64,000 bases of DNA from Hyaloraphidium curvatum. Lineage: Eukaryota > Monoblepharomycota > Hyaloraphidiomycetes > Hyaloraphidiales > Hyaloraphidiaceae. The position numbers were made by a program, and so were the translations under genes. The DNA lies in contig JAIVFI010000019.1 in the NCBI GenBank assembly GCA_025558095.1, positions 62,001 through 126,000 on the forward strand, in the 5' to 3' direction. Every line of letters begins with the position of its first letter. The stretch's first letter is position 1. Under the pieces are notes generated by a model. It was not told the DNA's origin, made no database searches, and was given only the letters and a program-made list of their open reading frames with translations. This document shows positions 21,435 through 31,604 of this stretch, piece by piece.

Positions 21435-22455
21435 CTATGCTTTGTCGTTGCCCGATGCCCCCGCGACTGCCGCCTGCCGCACGTTGTCCTTGAGCTTCGC
21501 GATTCCCTCGCTGAAGTTGCCCGGCCGCACCCTCGAAATGACCTGCTCGGCGCCGAACCCGACCGGCGGGTACTCTTTCGCCACGCCGCCCTCTCCGCAC
21601 AGCACCAGGCACGTCCCCCTCTCGTCCTCCCCCTCGACAAGCCTCACGAACGCGTCGATCGTTGCCTCCATGGGCGTCCAGTAGCCGTACGGAGGCAGAA
21701 CGTCCTTGTACAGCGGATGCGATTCGGCTTCCTTGGGGTTAGCGCCGTAGCCGGCCTTGGAAAAGATGGAGGTCCAGACGAACGAGGGCGCGAGGCACGA
21801 AAAGCGCTGGGGGGAGCGCGACAGGCCGAGGGTCCCAGCGTGGAACTCGGCGTTACCCTGCATGAAGTCGATGAAGGAGATGATGCCACCCTTGGCCGCC
21901 GCGTCTGTTGGAAGGGTCAAGGGCGTTTCGCTGGTTTCGGCACGCCATTTGCCCACATGCGATCCATTCGGGCGCCTGGAAGTCGCGGAACAGGCCGTGG
22001 AGCCCGGCAAACGACGCGTTGGCGACGAAAGAGGCTGGCTTGCCTGTCTCCCGCCAGTGGTTGGCCGCGGCCTTGCCGAGGGCCATGGTCCCGCACAGAT
22101 TTCCGTTGACCTGGTCCAGCCAGAACTTGTCGTCGGCCGTAAAGAAGTTTTCGGGGATCTGGAAGCCGGCGTTCGCGAAAACAATGTCGACACTCCCGAA
22201 GGCGGCGACGCCGGCTTCGAACGAGGAATAGATGGACGACAGGTCCAGCAGGTCCATCTTATGAAACACGAGGTCGCCCTCCTCGACGCCGTGCTTCCGT
22301 CTCAGTTCCGGCAGCAGCTTCTCCGCGACGGCCTCGCTTCTGTTCGCCACGAGCACTCGGGCGCCCAGTTGGAGCAGACGCTCCACGGCGGCGAGGCCAA
22401 TGCCTTCGGTGCCTCCCGTGACCAGCGCTGCTTTGCCGCGTATGGAGAAAGCCAT
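21435..22455 (-). CDS. Short-chain dehydrogenase/reductase
   Basis: Two exons, 21957-22455 and 21435-21904, with a 52-nt intron; 322 residues. Cofactor motif TGGTEGIG at about residues 14-21, the NAG motif in FANAGF, the catalytic Ser in ANASFAG, and the YxxxK catalytic pair, which is created exactly at the splice (IA/YAAAK). The NRSEA after the second strand suggests NADP preference, which is inference. Substrate unknown; C-terminus about 50 residues longer than minimal SDRs. It converges on the surface-protein gene. Confidence 0.87.
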
Positions 22456-22531
22456 TGCGATGGCTTCAGTCTAGTTTGGGAGAGGTTTCGGCGATGCGGA
22501 TCCGGTTGCCACCTCGACCGGCGACAAACCA

Positions 22532-23238
22532 CCGCGCCGCCTAGGCAAATGCGGAATCTTCCCGCTACCTTCTGAGTTGCATTCACATGCGATGCTTCTC
22601 AAACACTTAAGAAGCGACAGTGATGGAGCCCGTAGGCGCGCCGGTTCGCGTCGGCTCGCCTTTCTTTACTCAGGTGACAGACGCCATAGCGTAGATCGAT
22701 GCTGTTTCCGTTTCGTACGACCGTTTGTTGGGAAAGATTGAGCTGCGGCCTCGTACATGCCTAGACCGACATTAGAAACCCGGACATGCAAAGTCCAGGG
22801 TCACAAAGGCGCCGCCGCCGCGGAGGAAGCTCCAAAGCGCCACGCCGACAGTCAGCATAGTCACGACCATGGTCCTCAGAGTCGTAAATGTGACGACGAA
22901 TCCGAGGATCCGGCCCTTCCACTGGTCGACGTCCATATAGGTTTTCAGCAACGGTCGTCAGCCTCAATGAGCGCGAGGTATGCCTCCAGCCGCGAAGTCG
23001 GGGGGAAGCGCCGCCGTGCCTTTGCACAAAGCTCGCGAAGCGACCGACGGGCGGTGCGATACAGCTCCGTGACGCCCGAGATGTGCTGGTTGGCCACGGC
23101 AACGTTGACCATGTCCGACGCGGTTCCAACGCCGAGGTACGCGAACATGCCGAGGACGTACGGGACGCAGTTGCCCACGGCGACGTTGATGACAGCGGCG
23201 AGGAGGGTGCCGAGGACGTAGAAGCCGAGGTAGACGGC
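22532..23238. repeat. Segmental duplication, copy 1
   Basis: This segment matches 26270-27000 at roughly nine in ten positions by eye, starting near accaccgc and ending at gtagacggc. It includes about 240 bp beyond the stop codon as well as the 3' third of the seven-helix gene at 26.5-28.1 kb, so it arose from DNA, not mRNA. The right end joins abruptly to a MYND-finger fragment. Confidence 0.85.
22772..23238 (-). pseudogene. Truncated pseudogene of the seven-helix family (C-terminal part)
   Basis: Corresponds to the last ~155 codons of the gene at 26521-28116. Intact-looking text such as VYLGFYVLGTLLAAV and GTASDMVNVAVANQHISG is followed by a shift: a base is lost at the run encoding DDRVLKSY (agcaacggtcg against agcacacggtcg), giving an early stop. 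A 3-bp loss also removes one residue in NCVP-YVLG. The N-terminal two-thirds, with four predicted helices, is missing. Not expected to make a working membrane protein. Confidence 0.85.
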
Positions 23239-23306
23239 GCTAAGATGCAAGGTCAGAGCGGCTTGTCAAGATCGGTCGTCCGAATCTGATCTCGCGCACG
23301 TGGCAG

Positions 23307-23393
23307 GTGGCTTTCTACTGCTCGAAGGGGTGCCAGAAGGCCGACTGGCCGAGACACAAGGACCACTGCGTGGCTCCTCCGCTCCCGAAGTAA
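23307..23393 (+). pseudogene. C-terminal half of a MYND zinc finger (orphan exon)
   Basis: After an acceptor (tggcag), the plus strand encodes VAFYCSKGCQKADW then RHKDHC and stops at 23391-23393. The Cys, His and Cys spacing is the second half of a MYND finger. Upstream, a donor-like tgcaag/gtcaga at about 23250 lies at the usual position of an intron inside MYND domains, but the first half of the finger is absent: the seven-helix duplication begins within 15 bp. It is therefore a gene fragment at a rearrangement junction. The gene at 58069 carries the opposite half. Confidence 0.75.
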
Positions 23394-23779
23394 CTGGCCG
23401 GTAGGATTGCATTGCGCGGCTGCGCTCGATTCGGTGCGGTGTCTGGCTGCAAAGGTATACTACGTTTCTACTACGTTTGTGTCCAGCCGTGGACAGCAGC
23501 GAGACTTGCCCCGTAGATTTAGTCCCGTGTATCCGCATTTGACCTCCATCAGACCCAGACACTGCCCCCCGCGGATCCCAGCCCGGTGGCCTCGCCGATC
23601 CCCGGTGGTAGCCCACCGGTGCTGTTGCACCGACCTAGCACATGTGCTAAAGGCGGGCGGTCTGCGCACAGCCCGCGGACGAATCAAGGACCCGCCCAGC
23701 CGCCAGCCGCGCCCGCTGACTCAAACCACGCATTCATTCGAACAACTCCAACGAACACACCACTCTCCGCTCTCTCTCA
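23394..23779. other. Upstream region of the cysteine-rich secreted gene
   Basis: 386 bp without a supported gene; presumed promoter and leader of the gene at 23780. A polypyrimidine stretch (cactctccgctctctctc) lies just before the ATG. Confidence 0.4.
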
Positions 23780-24764
23780 ATGCATTTCGAAGCCATCTTC
23801 ATCGCGGCATTGCTTGTCGCCGCCACCCTGTCCGGTGCGCTTGTCGGGACGGCGCCGCCCGCGCGGATTCTGACTCGTCCGTCCCTCCGCGCACGCGCAG
23901 GCAACCCGGCCCTCGCCGCCCCGAGCCCCAAGTCCAACCCCCAGGCCACATGCGCGCAGTGGTGCGCCGCCTCGTTCGGCCCCGGCGGCGCGTCGCCGGC
24001 CGGCCGCAACTGCACCTCGCTCGCGGCCCAGGGCGGCGGGCCGTGCTACGGGTGCGGGCCCATGCAGCCCGCGAGGGGAACGCAGGCGTTCTGTGAGGCC
24101 CAGTGCAAGGATACGGCCTCGGACGCGGCCAACTGCGGGGGGTGCGGGAACGCCGTGGGTGCCGTCTGATGCGGGATATTCGTTGGAATGCTGATTCGGC
24201 GCGCAGTGCCCCGAAGGCTCGCGGTGTAACTCCGGCTCATGCTGTGCATCAGCAGAAGTTTATAGTGGGGTGAGTGTTGCTGTCCTCGGTCGCTCTTCGT
24301 CCGGCCTGCTTCACATCGCCGTTTTCCGCCAGCATCGTTCGACCGCCGACCTCAGGATACCTGGTTGCTCATCCGAAGGAAAGAACTTCACCGCGGTTAT
24401 TCGGAACAGCGCGTCGGCAAGGAGCATGTCTTCCATCTTCGGCTCACTGCGCCCGGAACTCCTGTTTGGAAACTTCTATTCCGCCTGGTTCGCAGCAAGA
24501 ACGGTCTTCGAGGACACGCTCGTCCGTCCCACGGGAGACAATACTCCCTATTTGATGATATATGTGCCATATTGGTACGGACACAACTCAGATGGAAAGT
24601 ACGTGGCCACGGCTCTCTTGTGCGACTGGAGCATGTACCAGGGCAAGGGGCGTCTCATGTGCACTGACCTCCAGCTTGAATTCCCTTGGGACGAACCCAT
24701 CTCGTCGGTGACGGGTCCGGACGATTTTTCGGTCGTGCTTTTTGAGCCTGCAGATGCGTGCTAG
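23780..24764 (+). CDS. Small secreted cysteine-rich protein
   Basis: Probable exons 23780-24154, 24207-24269 and 24333-24764; introns of 52 and 63 nt; 289 residues. Signal peptide MHFEAIFIAALLVAATLSGA, then a mature region with CAQWCAASF, GPCYGCGPM and FCEAQCKD, and the splice NCGGCGNA/CPEGSRCNSGSCC that completes a common CGGCGNxC...C secreted-protein motif. This first splice is well supported. The last exon (SSIFGSLRPELLFGNFY, then YVPYWYGHNSDGKY, ending EPADAC) is less GC-rich and could belong to another gene or be read through the second intron. No enzyme motif; extracellular role unknown. Confidence 0.6.
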
Positions 24765-26269
24765 AACGAGGTCGGCGGGGCTACGTGATCTGCGGACGTA
24801 CGGGCCTGTATTCTCCTATTCACTGTACATAGACGGACTGGGCGGGCTGCTGAGCGCTCGGGTCCGAACCGCGGCTAGCCTGGTCCAGCTCCGGTCTGGC
24901 CGGGGTTCAAACTGCGGGTGCGGCGGCGGCAACGCAGCCCGTCCGCCTGTCCTCGTGCGGACTCGGGCGATCGAGCATCCAACCAGCGGGACAATCCGCT
25001 CTTCCGGCGATGCCTGCTGTCCTCGAGCAGGCTGGTCAGGCGACGGAACGGATCGGGCCCGATCGTCGTTCACTCGCGGGCGGGTCGGGCCGTACCAATG
25101 CAAACGTCTTCGTACCCATTGTGGACCTAGTAGCTGCCATCGCGGACGTAGTCGTAGGGCTCTCTGTTCTCCGCGTCAGAGACCTAGGTTGGACGAGCGG
25201 CGCCAGCTACCTACCGATCAAACCAAACCGGCAGACTCCCCAAGTCGATCTCCGCGTAGGGCTCTTCGGGATCCTTGATCTTCTGTCGTCGCTTCGGAGC
25301 TGCCGCCGGAACCGCCGGCGCCACGTCCAGCTGGGAAGCCGGCTTGGGAGGCGCTCATTTCGAACGCACTCCAAACACTACGTACGCGATCGAGGATACC
25401 CTACTCGCCTCGTCATTCAGGTGTTCCACAAGATGTGGCGCCACCTCCCTGACTCAAAAGCCCACCTCTTGGACGACCGCGACCGTAACTCATTCGCGAA
25501 GGAACTTAAATGCTCCTTATACCCTCTCGAATCTGCCTTTGCGAACTCATGAGCCCCACCTCCTCCGGCGCTTGGGCGCCGATCTATTCATCCAATCTCT
25601 CCCATATACCTCCACATAGATAATGATCTCCTCAATCCACGAAACCTACGTCTCGCTTCTGCATGACGGCTCGTCGATCCACTTTGAAATGTCAGGTGCG
25701 TGCCCTCGGTCCGTTGCTTCTTCGGTCGCGGCGTAGCCTTCCCATCCTATGAATAGCCCTCCAACAGGGGAAGGAATCAGGCCGGTCCTCTATCGCGTGC
25801 AATGGTTTTACCTCGGTCGTTGATGCTGGTAGTTGAGTTCAGGTCCGATCTTGTCCCGTACTGGGACAGTCAGCGGAGGACTTGAGCCCCGACCGCCCGA
25901 GCACAACAACCTCCAAAGCAAACACCCACGCAACCTCGGACAGCCCCTTCTCAGCGTACCGGTGCCGCACGAGAGACTCAAGGCGCACTCTCACGGCCCC
26001 TGCTGTTGGACGATCTCGGCTATCGAACCCCTTGAGACGTCGCTCACCGAATTGCCGCTCCCTCCCCCCCTGCGACCTCTGTTTGCTCGTCAACACTGCT
26101 CGCGGGGAACCCGCTCTCAACTTTCCACGGCTAGGTGAGTACTCGATCGGCGTCAGCAGCCCGGGCTCTGGTAGGTGTGTTTATCGGCAAACGTCCTTCC
26201 GAAAAAGGCCTAGGGAGCTTTCGCGTGAAGCGCCGAGTATCTTGGCGTGTGATTGCTTGACCAAAGCTT
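24765..26269. other. Gene-poor stretch with scattered coding remnants
   Basis: About 1.5 kb with lower GC and no convincing complete gene. On the minus strand, 25215-25310 encodes KIKDPEEPYAEIDLG then LPVWFD, and 25127-25175 encodes ENREPYDYVRDGSY with a stop; both look coding, but their phases do not join cleanly through the donor at 25214. On the plus strand, 25623-25695 starts MISSIHETYVSLLHDG and ends at a GTGCGT donor, and 25768-25815 reads EGIRPVLYRVQWFYLG. I see no domain. These may be decayed exons around the seven-helix cluster. Confidence 0.35.
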
Positions 26270-27000
26270 GAACCACCGCCGCCTGCGAAATCTTCCCGCT
26301 ACCTTAGAGTTGCATCACATGCGATGTTTCTCAAACACGTAAGAAGAGACGGTGATATCGCAGCGCCTGGCTCGCGTCGGCTCGCTTTTCTTTACACAAG
26401 ACCCGTTCTGAGGGGGCACTGCTGACAGTCGCCATGGCGTAGATGGATGTTGTTGTTTCCGTTTGTACACCGTTTGCTGGGAAAGATTGAGCTGCAGCCT
26501 CGTACATGCCTAGACCGACATTAGAGACCCGGACACGCAAAGTCCAGGGTAACAAAGGTGCCGCCGCCGCGGAGGATGCTCCAAAGCGCTACGCCGACAG
26601 TCAGCATCGTGACGGCCATGCTCCTCAGAGTCGCAAACGTGACGACGAAGCCGAGCACCCGGCCTTTCCACTGGTCGACGTCCATGTAGCTCTTCAGCAC
26701 ACGGTCGTCAGCCTCAATAAGCGCGAGGCATGCCTCCAGCCGCGAAGTCGGAGGGAAGCGCCGCCGTGCCTTTGCAGAAAGCTCGCGAAGCGACCGACGG
26801 GCGGTGCGATACAGCTCCGTGACGCCTGAGATGTGCTGATTGGCCACGGCAACGTTGACCATGTCCGACGCGGCTCCAACGCCGAGGTACGCGAAAATGC
26901 CGAGGACGTACGCTGGGACGCAGTTGCCCACGGCGACGTTAGTGACGGCGGCGAGGAGGGTGCCGAGGACGTAGAAGCCGAGGTAGACGGCCAGGAACTC
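26270..27000. repeat. Segmental duplication, copy 2 (intact source region)
   Basis: Partner of 22532-23238. Here it is continuous with the full seven-helix gene, so this is the likely source and the 22.5 kb copy the derived one. Differences include a ~25-bp insertion near 26400 (acccgttctgagggggcactg). Confidence 0.85.
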
Positions 27001-28116
27001 CATGAAAGTGAAGCGCTGTCGCCACAGCGCACTGAGCTCCTCGTGAAGTTGTTGGTACAGCTCGTAGTCGTCCGAAGGCTGGGCCGCCATTGCACCTTCC
27101 TTGTTGAGCGTGCCCGAGATGGGCTCGCCATGTGCGGATTTTCGAACCAGCTTCTCCCCAGGGCGGGGCTCCGAATCCAATTCCGAGAACAAGTTCCGTT
27201 CGTGGCGCGAAACCAGGGAATCCAGGGCGATCCAGACGGCACGGCGCTGTAGCCGCCGGGAGAGTTCGAGGCTGGCCACATTGGCCCGGAAAGTGGACCC
27301 CAGGATGCTGATGTACCCGTTGTTGACCCACCACAGGGCAATAATCACGACAAGGGAGAGGATGCCCCACCACGTCCCAATGGCAACTTCCCCGAACGTG
27401 ATGGCCATCGTCCACACCATGCCGAACAGGCTGCTGACCGTCAGAAGGCAGATCCTGGCCACCAAATCCAAAATGGAGTAGCCAGCAACCCTCGACATGA
27501 CGTCCCCCACGCAGGCCGGGCAGGGGCACAGCCCATCGCCGTCCTCGTGCGCGAGGAGAGGGGAACCCTCGGGTTCCTGGCCAACTAGCTCCGTCCAGCG
27601 AACGACGCCGGACAGATTATGCCCTGATACATCCCCGTCCGATCCTTTCTTGTGGACCGCGAATCGCAGGCTGTAGCGCGTGAACAGCGGCGGCAGCAAG
27701 AGCATGACCACGTTCAAGGATAGCATCGCAGAGAAGCCACCCCAGTAGTTCCGGCTCGAAAAATGGGGGAGGAGGGTGTTCGCGTGCCACAGTGCCCCCA
27801 GCATGACGAAGACGGCCCCGAGCATTAGCAAGTTGCGGAGCAGAGAGCGACGCGCCCACGGCGCCAGCCACAGATTGAGGACGACGAGGGCGTGAAGAGG
27901 TTTGCAGGCAGAAAGAATGGACAGAAACTCGGGAAGGGGGAGCTTGGGCCGCACATGCCGTTCCGCGAACACCGCGCCGAACGTTGGAGGGAGCGGAGGG
28001 GAGGCGGGGAAGAGCGCGGCCCACTCGGCGTTCGAGAATCCCGGTTGGTCGACACGGGCTTTGTCCTCAACGTCCAGCCCTAGTTCGGCGATGTGATTTG
28101 GCGGCGATTCCGCCAT
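26521..28116 (-). CDS. Seven-transmembrane protein A, GR/OR-like topology
   Basis: Intronless, 531 residues. Predicted helices at about 94-113, 126-146, 215-240, 249-271, 371-394, 399-424 and 485-516. Loops after helices 2, 4 and 6 are long and rich in Arg/Lys (for example RRLQRRAV and TARRSLREL), while loops after helices 1, 3 and 5 are short and neutral. The positive-inside rule therefore puts the N-terminus inside and the C-terminus outside, opposite to GPCRs and as in insect gustatory/odorant receptors. A CPCPAC motif lies before helix 3. Closest relative in the window is protein C (30039-31604), nearly identical over ELYQxLHEELSALWRQRFTF and helices 5-6. A divergent paralog B starts 126 bp away on the other strand. 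No Pfam family recognised; the receptor-channel idea is inference. Confidence 0.8.
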   Translation of the reverse strand: MAESPPNHIAELGLDVEDKARVDQPGFSNAEWAALFPASPPLPPTFGAVFAERHVRPKLPLPEFLSILSACKPLHALVVLNLWLAPWARRSLLRNLLMLGAVFVMLGALWHANTLLPHFSSRNYWGGFSAMLSLNVVMLLLPPLFTRYSLRFAVHKKGSDGDVSGHNLSGVVRWTELVGQEPEGSPLLAHEDGDGLCPCPACVGDVMSRVAGYSILDLVARICLLTVSSLFGMVWTMAITFGEVAIGTWWGILSLVVIIALWWVNNGYISILGSTFRANVASLELSRRLQRRAVWIALDSLVSRHERNLFSELDSEPRPGEKLVRKSAHGEPISGTLNKEGAMAAQPSDDYELYQQLHEELSALWRQRFTFMEFLAVYLGFYVLGTLLAAVTNVAVGNCVPAYVLGIFAYLGVGAASDMVNVAVANQHISGVTELYRTARRSLRELSAKARRRFPPTSRLEACLALIEADDRVLKSYMDVDQWKGRVLGFVVTFATLRSMAVTMLTVGVALWSILRGGGTFVTLDFACPGL

Positions 28117-28241
28117 GGAGCCTCAGGTTGAAGAGGGGTGCGGACCGCAGTAGCGAGTTGGCTGCCGCGCGATCGACGTCACGTTTCGTTGTCTGGCCGT
28201 CTCCCACATCTAAATCGCGGAGCCGACCGCCGAAGTCGCCC
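28117..28241. promoter_or_regulatory. Short bidirectional promoter between paralogs A and B
   Basis: Only 125 bp separate the ATGs of two divergent family members, so their promoters must overlap and the pair may be co-regulated. No defined motif seen. Confidence 0.45.
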
Positions 28242-29888
28242 ATGGAGGGCGCAACGCGTGAAGAAGCCGACAGCCGCGGCAACGGCGCGTCGGAAAAGCC
28301 GCCCCTCTCCTTCCTCACGGGGGATGAGCTCCTTTGCCTCCTGCCCGCTCCCGTGGCCCCCGCGGCCGGAATCGGCGTGCCAGCTCAAGAGGATCCCGCT
28401 GCGGCAGCCCGGAACGCGCGTCCGCTGACGGCCGCGGCGGTGAAAGAAGTCGTTGCCGCCGCGGAAGATCCGGTGCTGGAATGGTTGACGCGCATCTCTC
28501 TCGCCCTGGCCCCGTACGCGGCGCGTTCGAGGTTCCGGATCGGCCTGTGCCATCTTATCAGCATCTCTACCATCATTCCTTTCCTCTGGATTGCCGGGAT
28601 CCCGTATGGATTCGGCCGGAAACAGCTCGTTGCCACCACCGTGGCCTTCAGTCTCGAGTGCGCGTTTTATTCGTTGCTCGCTACGAACATCGGCTGGTTT
28701 GCGGGACGCCGAAGCGGGGCGCGACCGGCTCCGTCGAAGGAGGATGACCCGGAAGGAGGGGAAGCCGCAGGCGATAGCCCAGTCCCAGGCGGATTCTTTG
28801 CGGCCGCAACTCTCGACGTCTGGCCGGATTCGTCCTTCTGGCGGTACCTCATTCTCTGTCAATCCGGTGCACCCCGGAACCAGCTTTTCCTGATGCACAT
28901 TGATGCAGACGGTTCGAATTGCTGTTGCCCACGCAAATCCTGCGCCGGTTCGGTCGCATCCCGTGCCGGCCTTGTACGCAGTGTCACCCTCGCTTTCTTT
29001 TCGCTCGTGGTCTTGCTGAGCTACGTGACTAAGTTTTTTACGGCTATGGTGACCCTCGGCGGACAAATGTGGACGACCGCGTGGACGCTTGCGGGCATCC
29101 TTTGGATCCTTTCGTCTTGCAACAACGAATTTGTATCCACGTTCGGTGGTGCCGGAACCTCGGACAACCTGGCCGCGAGGGAACTTGAACGGAAACTCAC
29201 AGTCCGTGCCGTGCGTCGGTCATTGGAGGCCCTTGTGGAACGCCTTCAGGGCCTCGTGGAGGGGCCTGCTGATGCGAAGACAGCCGCATGTGAAAGATGG
29301 TACGCTTCTCTGGTTCCCCTTCTTGCAGCCAGGTGGCGACAGGACGTTCTCTTGCCGCAGTACGCCGCGCTAGCTGGAGTTTTCTTCATCGCCGAGACAA
29401 CTGCCTTCATCATTTACGTGGTACGTAACGTAATCCTGTCGATCCTCTGATGGCGTCTGAACCATCTTCAATCCTCGTTCCAGACCACGGGCAACTGCGT
29501 TCCAGTCTACGTGATCGCTCTGCTGTTGATGGGATACTCCGGTCTCATGTACCCCCTCTTCAACGCAGCGGTCGGCAACGGGCGCATCACGCAGACCACG
29601 GCCCTCCTCCGCTCGGCCTCTCTTTCCCTCAGCGAACTCGAGCTGGCGTGCACAGAAGCTCAGCAACCCCTTGCGCGCCGCATCGCGGCGCACCGGGCCA
29701 GGCTCCGCGACCTGGAGGAGGTCCACGTGGATGGTGCAGGCGTGCGGCTCTTCGGAGCGCGGGTTACGGCCAGCCTAGTGCGCAAGATAATGGCAGCCAC
29801 GGTGACGGCGGTGTTTGCAGCGTGGACGGTGCTTCGCGCCCTGGGGGTCGTGCTGACCATGGAAATGGTCTGTCCGGCGACGTCTTGA
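28242..29888 (+). CDS. Seven-transmembrane-family protein B (divergent paralog)
   Basis: Two exons, 28242-29420 and 29484-29888, intron of 63 nt; 527 residues. Relationship to A and C shows best at the splice: YV/TTGNCVPVYVIALLL aligns with NVAVGNCVPAYVLGIFA, and GRITQTTALLRSASLSL with QHISGVTELYRTARRSL. Hydrophobic segments include LCHLISISTIIPFLWIAG, VAFSLECAFYSLLAT, VTLAFFSLVVLLSYV, QMWTTAWTLAGILWIL, YAALAGVFFIAETTAFIIYV and ATVTAVFAAWTVLRAL. The N-terminus is unrelated to A and C. The in-frame frame extends upstream, but the ATG at 28242 lies after the divergent promoter and is preferred. Function unknown; same 7-helix layout inferred. Confidence 0.75.
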
Positions 29889-30038
29889 TTTTGCGATGCA
29901 CGACCAATCGCAGCACTCACTGACGCTAACGTCGCATGCAAATCGTCGCTTATCTAGAAAGTTTTGCTGAATGTGTATGATTTGGCCGTTCTATTGACGT
30001 CTGACCATGTCGCCAGCTCCGATCCCCGGCCGCCTTGC

Positions 30039-31604
30039 CTATGCAGAAAGTAAATACAGACCCGGACATGCAAAATCCGGGGTCACAAAGGTACCCCCGT
30101 TGCGAAGGATAGTCCACAGCGCCACGCCGGCCGTCAACATCGTGGCGAGCACGCTCCTCAGCGCCGCAAAGGTGACCACGAACCCGAGGATCCTGCCCTT
30201 CCACTGCTCCACGTCCGTGTAGCTCTCCAGCACCCGATCATCCGCCTCCACGAGGGCCAGGCAGGTTTCGAGCCGCGGGCTCGGGGGGAGCTGGCGCCTC
30301 GCGCCGGCGGAGATCTCGCGCAGCGCGCGGCGGGCGGATCGGTACAGCTCCGTGACCCCCGAGATGTGCTGGTTGGCCACGGCGACGTTGATCATGTCCG
30401 ACGCGGTTCCAACGCCGAGGTAGGCGAACAAGCCGAGCACGTATGTGGGAACGCAGTTGCCGACGGCGACGTTGATCACTGCGGCCAAGACGATCCCGAG
30501 GACGTAGAAGCCGAGGTAGACCGCCAGGAACTCCATGAAGGTGAAGCGCTGGCGCCAGAGCGCGCTTAGCTCCTCGTGGAGCCCCTGGTAGAGCTCGCGC
30601 TTCGAACCGTGCATCAGGGCGGGTTCGGCGACCGATCCCCAAGCAAGTTTCTCATCGGAGCCCAGCTCCGCGTCCGACGCCGCAGACAACCTCTGCTCGT
30701 GCCGCGACACGAGGGCATCCAGTGCCATCCAAACCGCACGGCGCTGCAGCCTCCGCGAGAGATCCAGGCTGGCCACGTTGGCGCGGAACTGCGCACCGAG
30801 GATGCTGACGTAACCGTTGTTGATCCACACGACGGCGATCAGCAGCACCAGGGAGAGGACGCCCCACCAAGTGCGCGAGACCTCGCGGAAGGTGATCCCC
30901 ATGGTCCACACCGTTGTGAAGAGGCCCGCGGCCGCCATCAGGCACAATCTCGCCCCCACGTCGGCGAACGAGTAGGCGGCGACCCTCGACATGACGTCCC
31001 CCACGCACGCCGGGCAGGGGCACAGGTCGTCCCCGTCCTTGTGCGCCAAAAGCGAGGCATCCGGTTCCCCGGCGACGAGTTCGGCCCAGCGGACGACCGC
31101 GGATAGGTTGTGGGCCGACATGTCGCCGTCCGGGTCCTTCCTGTAGGCCGCGAAGCGCAGCCTGTACCGGGTGAAGAGCGGCGGCAAGAAAAGCATGACG
31201 ACGTCCCAGGATACTATCGCCGCGAATCCGCCCCAGTAATTTCGGTTGGAAAAGATCGGAAGGAGGCTGTTCGCGTACCACAGCGCTCCCAGCATGACGA
31301 TATTGGCCCCAAACATAAGCACGTTGCGGAGGAGCGAGCGGCGCGCCCACGGTGCCAGCCACAAGTTGAGCACCACGAGGGCATGCAAAGATCTTGAGGC
31401 AGAGAGAATCGAGAGGAAGCGCGGCATGGGGAGCTTGGACCGCGCATGGCGTTCGCTCGCGGGTCCGAACGTCGGGGGAAGTGGGGGGGAGGACGGGAAG
31501 AGCGCGGCCCACTCCGCGTCCGAGAATCCCGGCGGGCCGCAATTCGGCTTCGTCTCGATGTCGAGCGAACACTCTGCGCGGCCGTTTGGCGGCGGGTCCG
31601 CCAT
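30039..31604 (-). CDS. Seven-transmembrane protein C (close paralog of A)
   Basis: Intronless, 521 residues, co-linear with A from MADPPPN and EWAALFPSSPPLPPTFG to GGTFVTPDFACPGL, with the same seven hydrophobic segments, the CPCPAC motif and the basic inner loops. It lacks about 17 residues of the loop after helix 4 relative to A and carries a five-residue C-terminal extension (YLLSA). Strongest conservation is in the helix 5-6 region (MEFLAVYLGFYVLG, NQHISGVTELYR), weaker in the N-terminal half; this suggests constraint on a C-terminal functional core. Separated from B by 150 bp, tail to tail. Confidence 0.8.
   Translation of the reverse strand: MADPPPNGRAECSLDIETKPNCGPPGFSDAEWAALFPSSPPLPPTFGPASERHARSKLPMPRFLSILSASRSLHALVVLNLWLAPWARRSLLRNVLMFGANIVMLGALWYANSLLPIFSNRNYWGGFAAIVSWDVVMLFLPPLFTRYRLRFAAYRKDPDGDMSAHNLSAVVRWAELVAGEPDASLLAHKDGDDLCPCPACVGDVMSRVAAYSFADVGARLCLMAAAGLFTTVWTMGITFREVSRTWWGVLSLVLLIAVVWINNGYVSILGAQFRANVASLDLSRRLQRRAVWMALDALVSRHEQRLSAASDAELGSDEKLAWGSVAEPALMHGSKRELYQGLHEELSALWRQRFTFMEFLAVYLGFYVLGIVLAAVINVAVGNCVPTYVLGLFAYLGVGTASDMINVAVANQHISGVTELYRSARRALREISAGARRQLPPSPRLETCLALVEADDRVLESYTDVEQWKGRILGFVVTFAALRSVLATMLTAGVALWTILRNGGTFVTPDFACPGLYLLSA

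Noticed and set aside
24890-24940. tRNA-like T-loop (ggttcaaactgc)
   Set aside because: No acceptor stem or anticodon arm could be folded around it.
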